From NCBI RefSeq assembly GCF_038502225.1, contig NC_091298.1:45882234-45946233 (forward strand): a DNA stretch of 64,000 nucleotides, given 5' to 3'. Shown in pieces: positions 11,301 to 23,495 of the stretch (its first letter is position 1; every line of letters begins with the position of its first letter). The translations under genes and the position numbers were made by a program. The stretch comes from Cherax quadricarinatus. Taxonomy: Eukaryota > Arthropoda > Malacostraca > Decapoda > Parastacidae. A model generated the notes under the pieces. The model worked only from the letters and a program-made list of their open reading frames with translations. It was not told the origin of the DNA and made no database searches.

Positions 11301-14300
11301 ACCACCTACATCCAGCTACCACCTACATCCAGCTCTCACGTGCATCCAGCTCTCACCTACATCCAGCTCCCACCTACATCCAGCTAACACCTACATCCAG
11401 CTAACACCTACATCCAGCAAACACCTACATCCAGCTCCCACCTACATCCAGCTACCACCTACATCCAGCTCACACCTACATCCAGCTACCTCATACGTCC
11501 AGTTCCCACCTACATCCAGCTACCACCTACATCCAGCTACCACCTACATCCAGCTACCACCTACATCCAGCTACCACATACATCCAGCTCCCACCTACAT
11601 CCAGCTACCACCTACATCCAGCTACCACCTACATCCAGCTCCCACCTACATCCAGCTCCCACCTACTTCCAGCTCCCACCTACATCCAGCTCCCACCTAC
11701 ATCCAGCTCCCACCTACATCCAGCTGCCACCTACATCCAGCTCCCACCTACATCCAACTCCCACCTACATCCAGCTCCCACCTACATACAGCTCCCACCT
11801 ACATCCAGCTCCCACCTATATCAAGGTCTCACCTACATCCAGCTCCCACCTACATCCAGCTCCCACCTACATCCAGCTCCCACCTACATCCAGCTCCCAC
11901 CTACATTCAGCTCCCACCTACATCCAGCTACCACCTACATCCAGCTACCACCTACATCCAGCTCCCACCTACATCCAGCTACCACCTACATCCAGCTACC
12001 ACCTACATCCAGCTACCACCTACATCCAGCTACCACCTACATCCAGCTACCACCTACATCCAGCTACCACCTACATCCAGCTACCACTTACATCCAGCTA
12101 CCACCAACATCCAGCTCCCACCTACATCCAGCTACCACCTACATCCAGCTACCACCTACATCCAGCTACCACCTACATCCAGCTACCACCTACATCCAGC
12201 TACCACCTACATCCAGCTAACACCTACATCCAGCTACCACCTACATCCAGCTACCACCTACATCCAGCTACCACCTACATCCAGCTACCACCTACATCCA
12301 GCTAACACCTACATCCAGCTACCACCTACATCCAGCTAACACCTACATCCAGCTACCACCTACATCCAGCTCCCACCTACATCCAGCTACCACCTACATC
12401 CAGCTACCACCTACATCCAGCTACCACCTACATCCAGCTCCCACCTACATCCAGCTACCACCTACATCCAGCTACCACCTACATCCAGCTACCACCTACA
12501 TCCAGCTACCACCTACATCCAGCTACCACCTACATCCAGCTCCCACCTACATCCAGCTATCACCTACATCCAGCTACCACCTACATCCAGCTCCCACCTA
12601 CATCCAGCTACCACCTACATCCAGCTACCACCTACATCCAGCTACCACCTACATCCAGCTACCACCTACATCCAGCTACCACCTACATCCAGCTACCACT
12701 TACATCCAGCTACCACCTACATCCAGCTACCACCTACATCCAGCTACCACCTACATCCAGCTACCACCTACATCCAGCTACCACCTACATCCAGCTACCA
12801 CCTACATCCAGCTACCACCTACATCCAGCTACCACCTACATCCAGCTACCACCTACATCCAGCTACCACCTACATCCAGCTACCACCTACATCCAGCTAC
12901 CACCTACATCCAGCTCCCACCTACATCCAGCTTCCACCTACATCCAGCTACCACCTACATCCAGCTACCACCTACATCCAGCTACCACCTACATCAAGCT
13001 ACCACCTACATCCAGCTACCACCTACAACCAGCTACCACCTACATCCAGCTACCACCTACATCCAGCTACCACCTACATCCAGCTCCCACCTACATCCAC
13101 CTACCACCTACATCCAGCTACCACCTACATCCAGCTACTACCTACATCCAGCTACCACCTACATCCAGCTCCCACTTACATCCAGCTCCCACTTACATCC
13201 AGCTACCACCTACATCCAGCTACGACCTACATCCAGCTCCCACCTACATCCAGCTACCACCTACATCCAGCTCCCACTTACATCCAGCTCCCACCTTCAT
13301 CCAGCTCCCACCTACATCCAGCTACCACCTACATCCAGCTCCCACCTACATCCAGCTACCACCTACATCCAGCTACCACCTACATCAAGCTACCACCTAC
13401 ATCCAGCTACCACCTACATCCAGCTCCCACCTACATCCAGCTACCACCTACATCCAGCTACCACCTACATCCAGCTACCACCTACATCCAGCTACCACCT
13501 ACATCCAGCTCCCACCTACATCCAGCTACCACCTACATCCAGTTAATACCTACATCCAGCTACCACCTACATCCAGCTACCACCTACATCCAGCTACCAC
13601 TTACATCCAGCTACCACCTACATCCAGCTACCACCTACATCCAGCTACGACCTACATCCAGCTCCCACCTACATCCAGCTACCACCTACATCCAGCTCCC
13701 ACTTACATCCAGCTCCCACCTTCATCCAGCTCCCACCTACATCCAGCTACCACCTACATCCAGCTCCCACCTACATCCAGCTACCACCTACATCCAGCTA
13801 CCACCTACATCCAGCTACCACCTACATCCAGCTACCACCTACATCCAGCTCCCACCTACATCCAGCTACCACCTACATCCAGCTACCACCTACATCCAGC
13901 TACCACCTACATCCAGCTACCACCTACATCCAGCTACCACCTACATCCAGCTCCCACCTACATCCAGCTACCACCTACATCCAGTTACTACCTACATCCA
14001 GCTACCACCTACATCCAGCTACCACCTACATCCAGCTACCACTTACATCCAGCTACCACCTACATCCAGCTACCACCTACATCCAGCTACCACCTACATC
14101 CAGCTACCACCTACATCCAGCTACCACCTACATCCAGCTACCACCTACATCCAGCTCCCACCTACATCCAGCTACCACCTACATCCAGCTACCACCTACA
14201 TCCAGCTCCCACCTACATCCAGCTACCACCTACATCCAGCTACCACCTACATCCAGCTACCACCTACATCCAGCTACCACCTACATCCAGCTACCACCTA

Positions 14301-17300
14301 CATCCAGCTCCCACCTACATCCAGCTACCACCTACATCCAGCTACCACCTACATCCAGCTACTACCTACATCCAGCTACCACCTACATCCAGCTCCCACT
14401 TACATCCAGCTCCCACTTACATCCAGCTACCACCTACATCCAGCTACCACCTACATCCAGCTCCCACCTACATCCAGCTACCACCTACATCCAGCTCCCA
14501 CTTACATCCAGCTCCCACCTTCATCCAGCTCCCACCTACATCCAGCTACCACCTACATCCAGCTCCCACCTACATCCAGCTCCCACCTACATCCAGCTCT
14601 CCACCTACATCCAGATCTCCACCTACATCCAGCTCTCCACCTACATCCAGCTACCACCTACATCCAGCTACCACCTACATCCAGCTTTCACCTACATCCA
14701 GCTCTCACCTACATCCAGCTCTCACCTACATCCAGCTACCACCTACATCCAGCTCCCACCTACATCCAGCTCCCACCTACATCCAGCCCTCACCTACATA
14801 CAGCTCCCACCTACATCCAGCTCCCACCTACATCCTGCTCTCACCTACATCCAGCTATCCACCTACATCCAGCTACCACCTACATCCAGCTACCACCTAC
14901 ATCCAGCTCTCACGTGCATCCAGCTCTCACCTACATCCAGCTCCCACCTACATCCAGCTAACACCTACATCCAGCTAACACCTACATCCAGCAAACACCT
15001 ACATCCAGCTCCCACCTACATCCAGCTACCACCTACATCCAGCTCACACCTACATCCAGCTACCTCATACGTCCAGTTCCCACCTACATCCAGCTACCAC
15101 CTACATCCAGCTACCACCTACATCCAGCTACCACCTACATCCAGCTACCACATACATCCAGCTCCCACCTACATCCAGCTACCACCTACATCCAGCTACC
15201 ACCTACATCCAGCTCCCACCTACATCCAGCTCCCACCTACTTCCAGCTCCCACCTACATCCAGCTCCCACCTACATCCAGCTCCCACCTACATCCAGCTG
15301 CCACCTACATCCAGCTCCCACCTACATCCAACTCCCACCTACATCCAGCTCCCACCTACATACAGCTCCCACCTACATCCAGCTCCCACCTATATCAAGG
15401 TCTCACCTACATCCAGCTCCCACCTACATCCAGCTCCCACCTACATCCAGCTCCCACCTACATCCAGCTCCCACCTACATTCAGCTCCCACCTACATCCA
15501 GCTACCACCTACATCCAGCTACCACCTACATCCAGCTCCCACCTACATCCAGCTACCACCTACATCCAGCTCCCACCTACATCCAGCTACCACCTACATC
15601 CAGGTACCACCTACATCCAGCTACCACCTACATCCAGCTACCACCTACATCCAGCTACCACCTACATCCAGTTACCACCTACATCCAGTTACCACCTACA
15701 TCCAGCTCCCACCTACATCCAGCTACCACCTACATCCAGCTACCACCTACATCCAGCTACCACCTACATTCAGCTACCACCTACATCCAGCTACCACCTA
15801 CATCCAGCTACCACCTACATCCAGCTTCCACCTATATCCAGCTCCCACCTACATCCAGCTCCCACCTACATCCAGCTCCCACCTACATCCAGCTCCCACC
15901 TACATCCAGCTCTCACCTACATCCAGCTCCCACCTACATCCAGCTCCCACCTACATCCAGCTACCACCTACATCCAGCTCCCACCTACATCCAGCTCCCA
16001 CCTACATCCAGCTACCACCTACATCCAGCTACCACCTACATCCAGCTCCCACCTACATCCAGCTACCACCTACATCCAGCTCCCACCTACATCCAGCTCC
16101 CACCTACATCCAGCTACCACCTACATCCAGCTACCACCTACATCCAGCTACCACCTACATCCAGCTACCACCTACATCCAGCTACCACCTACATCCAGCT
16201 ACCACCTACATCCAGCTCCCACCTACATCCAGCTCCCACCTACATCCAGCTACCACCTACATCCAGCTACCACCTACATCCGGCTACCACCTACATCCAG
16301 CTACCACCTACATCCAGCTACCACCTACATCCAGCTCCCACCTACATCCAGCTGCCACCTACATCCAGCTCCCACCTACATCCAGCTACCACCTACATCC
16401 AGCTCCCACCTACATCCAGCTACCTCATACATCCAGTTCCCACCTACATCCAGCTACCACCTACATCCAGCTACCACCTACATCCAGCTACCACCTACAT
16501 CCAGCTACCACCTACATCCAGCTCCCACCTATATCCAGCTACCACCTACATCCAGCTCCCACCTACATCCAGCTACCACCTACATCCAGCTACCACCTAC
16601 ATCCAGCTACCACCTACATCCAGCTACCACCTACATCCAGCTGCCACCTACATCCAGCTGCCACCTACATCCAGCTCCCACCTACATCCAGCTACCACCT
16701 ACATCCAGCTCCCACCTACATCCAGCTACCTCATACATCCAGTTCCCACCTACATCCAGCTACCACATACATCCAGCTACCACCTACATCCAGCTACCAC
16801 CTACATCCAGCTACCACATACATCCAGCTACCAGCTACATCCAGCTACCACCTACATCCAGCTACCACCTACATCCAGTTCCCACCTACATCCAGCTACC
16901 ACCTACATCCAGCTACCACATACATCCAGCTATCACCTACATCCAGCTACCACCTACATCCAGCTACCACATACATCCAACTACCACCTACATCCAGCTC
17001 CCACCTACATCCAGCTACCACCTACATCCAGCTACCACCTACATCCAGTTCCCACCTACATCCAGCTACCACCTACATCCAGCTACCACATACATCCAGC
17101 TACCACCTACATCCAGCTACCACCTACATCCAACTACCGCCTACATCCAGCTACCACATGCATCCAGCTACCACCTACATCCAGCTCCCACCTACATCCA
17201 GCTACCACGTACATCCAGCTACCACCTACATCCAGTTCCCACCTACATCCAGCTACCACCTACATCCAGCCACCACATACATCCAGCTACCACCTACATC

Positions 17301-20196
17301 CAGCTACCACCTACATCCAGCTACCACCTACATCCAGCTACCACATACATCCAGCTACCACCTACATCCAGCTCCCACCTACATCCAGCTACCACCTACA
17401 TCCAGACACCACCTACATCCAGTTCCCACCTACATCCAGCTACCACCTACATCCAGCTACCACATACATCCAGCTATCACCTACATCCAGCTACCACCTA
17501 CATCCAGCTCCCACCTACATCCAGCTACCACCTACATCCAGCTACCACATACATCCAGTTCCCACCTACATCCAGCTACCACCTACATCCAGCTACCACA
17601 TACATCCAGCTACCACCTACATCCAGCTCCCACCTACATCCAGCTCCCACCTACATCCAGCTACCACCTACATCCAGCTACCACCTACATCCAGCTACCA
17701 CCTACATTCAGCTCCCACCTACATCCAGCTACCACCTACATCCAGCTACCACCTACATCCAGCTCCCAACTACATCCAGCTCCCACCTACATCCAGCTCC
17801 CACCTACATCCAGCTCCCACCTACATCCAGCTCCCACCTACATCCAGCTCTCAGCTACATCCAGCTCCCACCTACATCCAGCTCCCACCTACATCCAGCT
17901 ACCACCTACATCCAGCTCCCACCTACATCCAGCTCCCACCTACATCCAGCTACCACCTACATCCAGCTACCACCTACATCCAGCTCCCACCTACATCCAG
18001 CTACCACCTACATCCAGCTCACACCTACATCCAGCTACCTCATACGTCCAGTTCCCACCTACATCCAGCTACCACCTACATCCAGCTACTACCTACATCC
18101 AGCTACCACATACATCCAGCTACCACCTACATCCAGCTCCCACCTACATCCAGCTACCACCTACATCCAGCTCCCACCTACATCCAGCTACCACCTACAT
18201 CCAGCTCCCACCTACATCCAGCTACCACCTACATCCAGCTCCCACCTACATCCAGCTACCACCTACATCCAGCTACCACCTACATCCAGCTCCCACCTAC
18301 ATCCAGCTACCACCTACATCCAGCTCCCACCTACATCCAGCTACCACCTACATCCAGCTCCCACCTACATCCAGCTACCACCTACATCCAGCTCCCACCT
18401 ACATCCAGCTACCACCTACATCCAGCTACCACCTACATCCAGCTACCACCTACATCCAGCTACCACCTACATCCAGCTCCCACCTACATCCAGCTCCCAC
18501 CTACATCCAGCTACCACCTACATCCAGCTCCCACCTACATCCAGCTACCACCTACATCCAGCTCCCACCTACATCCAGCTAGCACCTACATCCAGCTCCC
18601 ACCTACATCCAGCTACCACCTACATCCAGCTCCCACCTACATCCAGCTACCACCTACATCCAGCTCCCACCTACATCCAGCTACCACCTACATCCAGCTA
18701 CCACCTACATCCAGCTACCACCTACATCCAGCTACCACCTACATCCAGCTCCCACCTACATCCAGCTACCACCTACATCCAGCTCCCACCTACATCCAGC
18801 TACCACCTACATCCAGCTACCACCTACATCCAGCTCCCACCTACATCCAGCTACCACCTACATCCAGCTACCACCTACATCCAGCTCCCACCTACATCCA
18901 GCTACCACCTACATCCAGCTCCCACCTACATCCAGCTACCACCTACATCCAGCTACCACCTACATCCAGCTCCCACCTACATCCAGCTACCACCTACATC
19001 CAGCTACCACCTACATCCAGCTCCCACCTACATCCAGCTACCACCTACATCCAGCTACCACCTACATCCAGCTCCCACCTACATCCAGCTACCACCTACA
19101 TCCAGCTACCACCTACATCCAGCTACCACCTACATCCAGCTACCACCTACATCCAGCTACCACCTACATCCAGCTACCACCTACATCCAGCTCCCACCTA
19201 CATCCAGCTACCACCTACATCCAGCTACCACCTACATCCAGCTCCCACCTACATCCAGCTACCACCTACATCCAGCTCCCACCTACATCCAGCTACCACC
19301 TACATCCAGCTACCACCTACATCCAGCTCCCACCTACATCCAGCTACCACCTACATCCAGCTACCACCTACATCCAGCTCCCACCTACATCCAGCTACCA
19401 CCTACATCCAGCTACCACCTACATCCAGCTCCCACCTACATCCAGCTACCACCTACATCCAGCTACCACCTACATCCAGCTACCACCTACATCCAGCTCC
19501 CACCTACATTCAGCTACCACCTACATCCAGCTACCACCTACATCCAGCTCCCACCTACATCCAGCTACCACCTACATCCAGCTACCACCTACATCCAGCT
19601 ACCACCTACATCCAGCTACCACCTACATCCAGCTACCACCTACATCCAGCTACCACCTACATCCAGCTACCACCTACATCCAGCTACCACCTACATCCAG
19701 CTACCACCTACATCCAGCTACCACCTACATCCAGCTACCACCTACATCCAGCTCCCACCTACATCCAGCTACCACCTACATCCAGCTCCCACCTACATCC
19801 AGCTACCACCTACATCCAGCTACCACCTACATCCAGCTCCCACCTACATCCAGCTACCACCTACATCCAGCTACCACCTACATCCAGCTCCCACCTACAT
19901 CCAGCTACCACCTACATCCAGCTACCACCTACATCCAGCTCCCACCTACATCCAGCTACCACCTACATCCAGCTACCACCTACATCCAGCTACCACCTAC
20001 ATCCAGCTACCACCTACATCCAGCTACCACCTACATCCAGCTACCACCTACATCCAGCTACCACCTACATCCAGCTACCACCTACATCCAGCTACCACCT
20101 ACATCCAGCTACCACCTACATCCAGCTACCACCTACATCCAGCTACCACCTACATCCAGCTACCACCTACATCCAGCTACCACCTACATCCAGCTA
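8345..20196. repeat. 17-bp satellite array, about 11.85 kb (roughly 700 copies)
   Basis: The unit is CCAGCTACCACCTACAT. Most variation is at one position (CTACCACC versus CTCCCACC), with rarer CACTTACAT, CACCTTCAT, CTACGACC, CTCTCCACC and ACCACATACAT forms. Variant spacing is in multiples of 17 (CCTTCAT variants at 9,720, 10,145 and 10,944 are 425 and 799 bases apart). From about 18,100 to the end, CTCCC units alternate with one or two CTACC units, giving local 34- and 51-bp higher-order periods. Plus-strand open frames such as 17,158-18,582 are periodic consequences (three units equal 51 bases). The array ends sharply at 20,196 with AGCTAGACATCAC. Confidence 0.98.
8391..15538. repeat. 3,574-bp tandem segmental duplication inside the 17-bp satellite
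   Basis: Rare variant units recur in the same order exactly 3,574 bases apart: CACTTACAT followed by CACCAACAT at 8,511 and 12,085; CTGCTCTCAC at 11,261 and 14,835; TATATCAAGG at 11,817 and 15,391. Copy 1 is about 8,391-11,964 and copy 2 about 11,965-15,538; the edges are estimated from where variant order stops matching. The absence of a matching third copy indicates a single duplication event. Confidence 0.9.
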
Positions 20197-20420
20197 GACA
20201 TCACAATTTTATGTTTATTGAGATAAACTTAAATTTATTCTCGATATTTTTTATAATTATTTGATAATTATTAACTGGATTTACATATTTTTTCCATTTT
20301 TGTGTTTTGATAAATAAACTCTGAAGACATCTACACCTTCCTGTCCTCTTCATGGCGGGTTCCTTGCCGTCGTTATGAGGCTCTTGATCTGAGGAACTGA
20401 ACCAAACCTAACTACTCTCC
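20197..20420. other. AT-rich spacer, no gene recognised
   Basis: Between the satellite and the LINE fragment. It contains AT-rich runs and AATAAA at 20,312-20,317. I see nothing else that can be supported. Confidence 0.4.
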
Positions 20421-21600
20421 CAACTGCTCCCTTCCCACCCCATCCTGAGGCGGCCACTGTGACGAGCTGTGTTCCACAAGGCACACTACTCGCTCCTATC
20501 TTGTTTATCTTTATATCAGACACAGACGTAAGCCACAGGACTAAGTCTTCCTCCGCGGATGATACCCGAATCTGCATAAGTTCCATCTATCGATAACACT
20601 GAGACTCCAAGTAGACATCAACTAAGTCTTTACATGGGCCGCAGAAAACAATATGAAGTTCAATGAAGAGAAATTTCAATTACACAGACATGGAAAATTT
20701 GAGGAAATTAACCATACCCCCGGCCGGGATTGAACCCGCGGTCATACAGTCTCAAAACTCCAGCCCGTCGCGTTAGCCACTAGACCAGCTAGCCACAATA
20801 AGATTCATCCAACTAGGTATATTTCTACACCATAGGAAGGTTAGCACAGGCACCTCTGTGACCACAAATGCAAGTTTTTACAGACGAATCTCCAGCTAGC
20901 GTGGCCGTGACGAACTCTAGCTCAAGTCCCTTCACTTGAGCTAGAGTTCGTCACGGCCATGCTAAGCTGGAGATTCGTCTGTAAAAACTTGCATTTGTGG
21001 TCACAGAGGTGCCTGTGCTAACCTTCCTATGGTGTAGAAATATACCTAGTTGGATGAATCTTATTGTGGCTAGCTGGTCTAGTGGCTAACGCGACGGGCT
21101 GGAGTTTTGAGACTCTATGACCGCGGGTTCAATCCCGGCCGGGGGTATGGTTTGTTTGCAATCGTGTCATTACGATTTCTTGAGTCTTGAGGAAATTAAC
21201 AGTGTATCGGAGTATAAAACAAATTCCAACCATACAACAGAGCGGAAAACTGATGTGTAGGACCTGGGAGTGATAATGTCAGAGGATCTCACTTTCAAGT
21301 ATCACAACAATGTATCTACCACATCTAGGAAAATGATAAGATGGATAATGAGAACCTTCAAAACTAGGGGCTCCAAGCCTATGATGATACTATTCAAATC
21401 GCTTGTTCTCTCTAGGCTGGAATACTGCCATACACTAACGGCCCCTTTCACAGCAGGCGGAATTGCAGACCTGGAGAATGCACAAAGAACTTTTACGGCA
21501 CGTATATGTACGAAAAAGCAACTAAATTACAGTACTCCCTGGAATGCAAGCGAGAGAGATACATGATAATATACACTTTAACAAATGTCTTTAACTATAC
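20421..21600 (+). pseudogene. Broken LINE reverse transcriptase fragment with an insertion
   Basis: On the plus strand 20,460-20,698 reads as SCVPQGTLLAPILFIFISD, then a degenerate ADDTRI (the usual FADDT box, here preceded by Ser), the WAAENNMKFN-like block and stops. The reading resumes after the insertion at 21,187: DLGVIMSEDLTFKYH, later LVLSRLEYCHTLTAPF, and NAQRTFTARI near 21,475-21,510. This is the order expected for the thumb and C-terminal part of a CR1/Jockey-superfamily RT. Several stops and frame changes make it a pseudogene. A related C-terminus occurs at 43,350-43,600. The 474-bp palindromic element at 20,713-21,186 splits it. Confidence 0.75.
20713..21186 (+). mobile_element. 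Palindromic (fold-back) tRNA-SINE insertion with target-site duplication
   Basis: A 474-bp insertion is flanked by a 14-bp direct repeat, TTGAGGAAATTAAC, at 20,699-20,712 and 21,187-21,200. Its body is a nearly perfect inverted repeat: arms 20,713-20,927 and 20,934-21,149 around a 6-nt spacer CCCTTC. Each arm is a tRNA-derived head: the right arm reads TGGTCTAGTGGCTAACGCG (A-box-like) and GGGTTCAATCCC (B-box) near 21,075-21,136. A unique tail at 21,150-21,186 carries the hairpin AATCGT-GTCATT-ACGATT and ends TGAGTC. TSD length fits LINE-mediated retroposition. A 61-bp relative with the same two ends is at 31,981-32,041. Confidence 0.88.
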
Positions 21601-21868
21601 ACCAATGTAATAGTTAACATGTTAACTCGGCATTAATAGCAGAAGGACCAAGAGTGCTTTACACACCACTGAGTAAATAAAGTTAGATAAAATTTTGCTG
21701 GGAATTTTTAACCCGGGAGGGTCAGCCACCCAGGATAACTTAAGAAATAAATCACGAAATCGCAATGACACTAGCCGCGAGTTCAATCCCCACCCATACC
21801 GTGGTTTATAACCTAGGAAAGACAGTGCGTCATCGAGGACTATGTCTTATTTCCATTATGGTCCTTCA
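21601..21868. other. Spacer with a decayed copy of the fold-back SINE tail and head
   Basis: Positions 21,746-21,815 read AAATCACGAAATCGCAATGA, then CACTAGCCGCGAGTTCAATCC and CCATACCGTGGTTTA. This is a degenerate, opposite-orientation match to the AATCGT/ACGATT tail joined to the GCGGGTTCAATCC box of the element at 20,713 and 31,981. The rest of the stretch shows nothing recognisable. Confidence 0.45.
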
Positions 21869-22012
21869 ATCTTGTCCCCCAGGATGCCACCCACACCAGT
21901 CCACTAACACCCAGTTACCTACTTGCTAGGTGAACAGAGACAACAGGTGTGAGGAAACACACCCAGTGTTTCCACCCTTGCTGGGGATCGAACTACGGAC
22001 ACTTAGCGAGTG
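21869..22012 (-). mobile_element. tRNA-derived SINE, head-truncated copy
   Basis: It matches the body of the SINE at 7,882-8,068 in the same orientation: GATGCCACCCACACCAGTCC, ACTAACACCCAG, GTGAGGAAACACACCCA, and a B-box-like GGGGATCGAAC. The tRNA-like 5' part is missing because the 30-bp minisatellite begins at about 22,013. It is a truncated copy. Confidence 0.7.
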
Positions 22013-22650
22013 AAGTTAAGTATATAAAGTCAGGTAGGTCTCTCATAAAGTATGTAAAGTCAGGTAGGTCTCTCATAAAGTATGTAAAGTCAGGTAGGTC
22101 TCTCATAAAGTATATAAAGTCAGGTAGGTCTCTCATAAAGTATATAAAGTCAGGTAGGTCTCTCATAAAGTATGTAAAGTCAGGTAGGTCTCTCATAAAG
22201 TATATAAAGTCAGGTAGGTCTCTCATAAAGTATATAAAGTCAGGTAGGTCTCTCATAAAGTATGTAAAGTCAGGTAGGTCTCTCATAAAGTATGTAAAGT
22301 CAGGTAGGTCTCTCATAAAGTATGTAAAGTCAGGTAGGTCTCTCATAAAGTATGTAAAGTCAGGTAGGTCTCTCATAAAGTATGTAAAGTCAGGTAGGTC
22401 TCTCATAAAGTATGTAAAGTCAGGTAGGTCTCTCATAAAGTATATAAAGTCAGGTAGGTCTCTCATAAAGTATGTAAAGTCAGGTAGGTCTCTCATAAAG
22501 TATGTAAAGTCAGGTAGGTCTCTCATAAAGTATGTAAAGTCAGGTAGGTCTCTCATAAAGTATGTAAAGTCAGGTAGGTCTCTCATAAAGTATGTAAAGT
22601 CAGGTAGGTCTCTCATAAAGTATGTAAAGTCAGGTAGGTCTCTCATAAAC
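22013..22650. repeat. 30-bp minisatellite, 21 nearly identical copies
   Basis: Copies start at 22,021, 22,051 and so on to 22,621, each TATGTAAAGTCAGGTAGGTC followed by TCTCATAAAG. The only variable site in 21 copies is base 4 of the unit (G or A): A in the copies at 22,021, 22,111, 22,141, 22,201, 22,231 and 22,441, and G in the other 15. A partial copy precedes at 22,013. Both strands are open across the array because 30 is divisible by three; the predicted peptides (for example YVKSGRSLIK repeats) are periodic artefacts. Confidence 0.97.
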
Positions 22651-22980
22651 AACTTAAACTTCACCTGTGGCTGGTTATGGCCTCAGACAACCTGGTGTGT
22701 CTGAGGCCAAACTTCCCTCTTGACCACCTGGTCAACCAGGCTGTGTGTTTGCCACAATCACCTGGTCTACTAGCTTCCTAGCTAGTTTAACCACCCAGCT
22801 AACTGACTAGGAGTCCAGGTAACACTGCCTAACAATACATTAATCGAATGTAATTTAACTGAATCTACGTTAACTGAACATGACAAGTCACTCACTATAC
22901 AACATAAGCCAAGAATTGTGTTAGACCCTCACATGATTGAATCTGTTGTTAATAATCACATGCTGGGAATGTTTTTTGGG
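22651..22980. other. Single-copy-like spacer
   Basis: It contains an inverted pair GGCCTCAGACA / TGTCTGAGGCC at 22,679-22,707, a potential 11-bp hairpin, and degenerate ACCTGGTCAACCAGGCTGTG sequence at 22,725-22,744. No coding region is recognised. Confidence 0.4.
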
Positions 22981-23297
22981 ACCTGATGAGCTGTTGGAGT
23001 GTGAGCAGGGTAATATTTTGTGAAAGGATTCAGGGAAACCGGTTAGCTGGACTTGAGTTCCGGAAATGGGAAGTACAATGCCTGCACTTTAGACGAGGAG
23101 TATGGAACATTGGCAGTTTGGAGGGACAACTAAGAACTGTCATGTCTAAGTGCCTCTGCGAAGACAGTGATTATGTATGAGTGATGGTGAAAGTGTTGAA
23201 TGAAGAAAGCTTTTTCTTTCTTTTCTGGGTTTTTCTTTCTTTTTGGGTCACCCTGCCTCGGTGGGAAACGGCCGACGTGTTAGTATATATATACTCA
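22981..23297 (+). mobile_element. 3' UTR fragment of an RTE-like LINE
   Basis: The sequence from GAGCTGTTGGAGTGTGAGCA through GGGTCACCCTGCCTCGGTGG to the (TA)n tail matches the 3' UTRs of the two longer copies (23,493-23,820 on minus, 31,034-31,260 on plus). No ORF portion remains, so it is heavily 5'-truncated. It faces the 3' end of the minus-strand copy across about 195 bases, a tail-to-tail arrangement. Positions 23,298-23,403 in between hold unrecognised sequence. Confidence 0.8.
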
Positions 23298-23399
23298 AAC
23301 AGCTCCGGGGAGAACCTTGAGTTTTCCCTGAGGTACGTTTATTGTCTTCTCTGAGGATGAGGGTCCCCAGTCCAGCTATAGAGGTGGTACCTCCCTATA

Positions 23400-23403
<4 letters not shown>

Positions 23404-23492
<89 letters not shown>
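23404..23492. repeat. (TA)n microsatellite
   Basis: About 89 bases of TA dinucleotides abutting the 3' end of the minus-strand RTE-like element at 23,493; probably an expansion of its TA-type 3' tail. Confidence 0.97.

Positions 23493-23495
<3 letters not shown>

Noticed and set aside
22013..22650. CRISPR-like regular repeat array
   Set aside because: Units are directly contiguous with no variable spacers, no cas genes are present and the genome is eukaryotic.
21949..22704. KYVKSGRSLI repeat protein (plus) and MRDLPDFTYF repeat protein (minus)
   Set aside because: The 30-bp unit is open on both strands; the array is a recent minisatellite next to a SINE.
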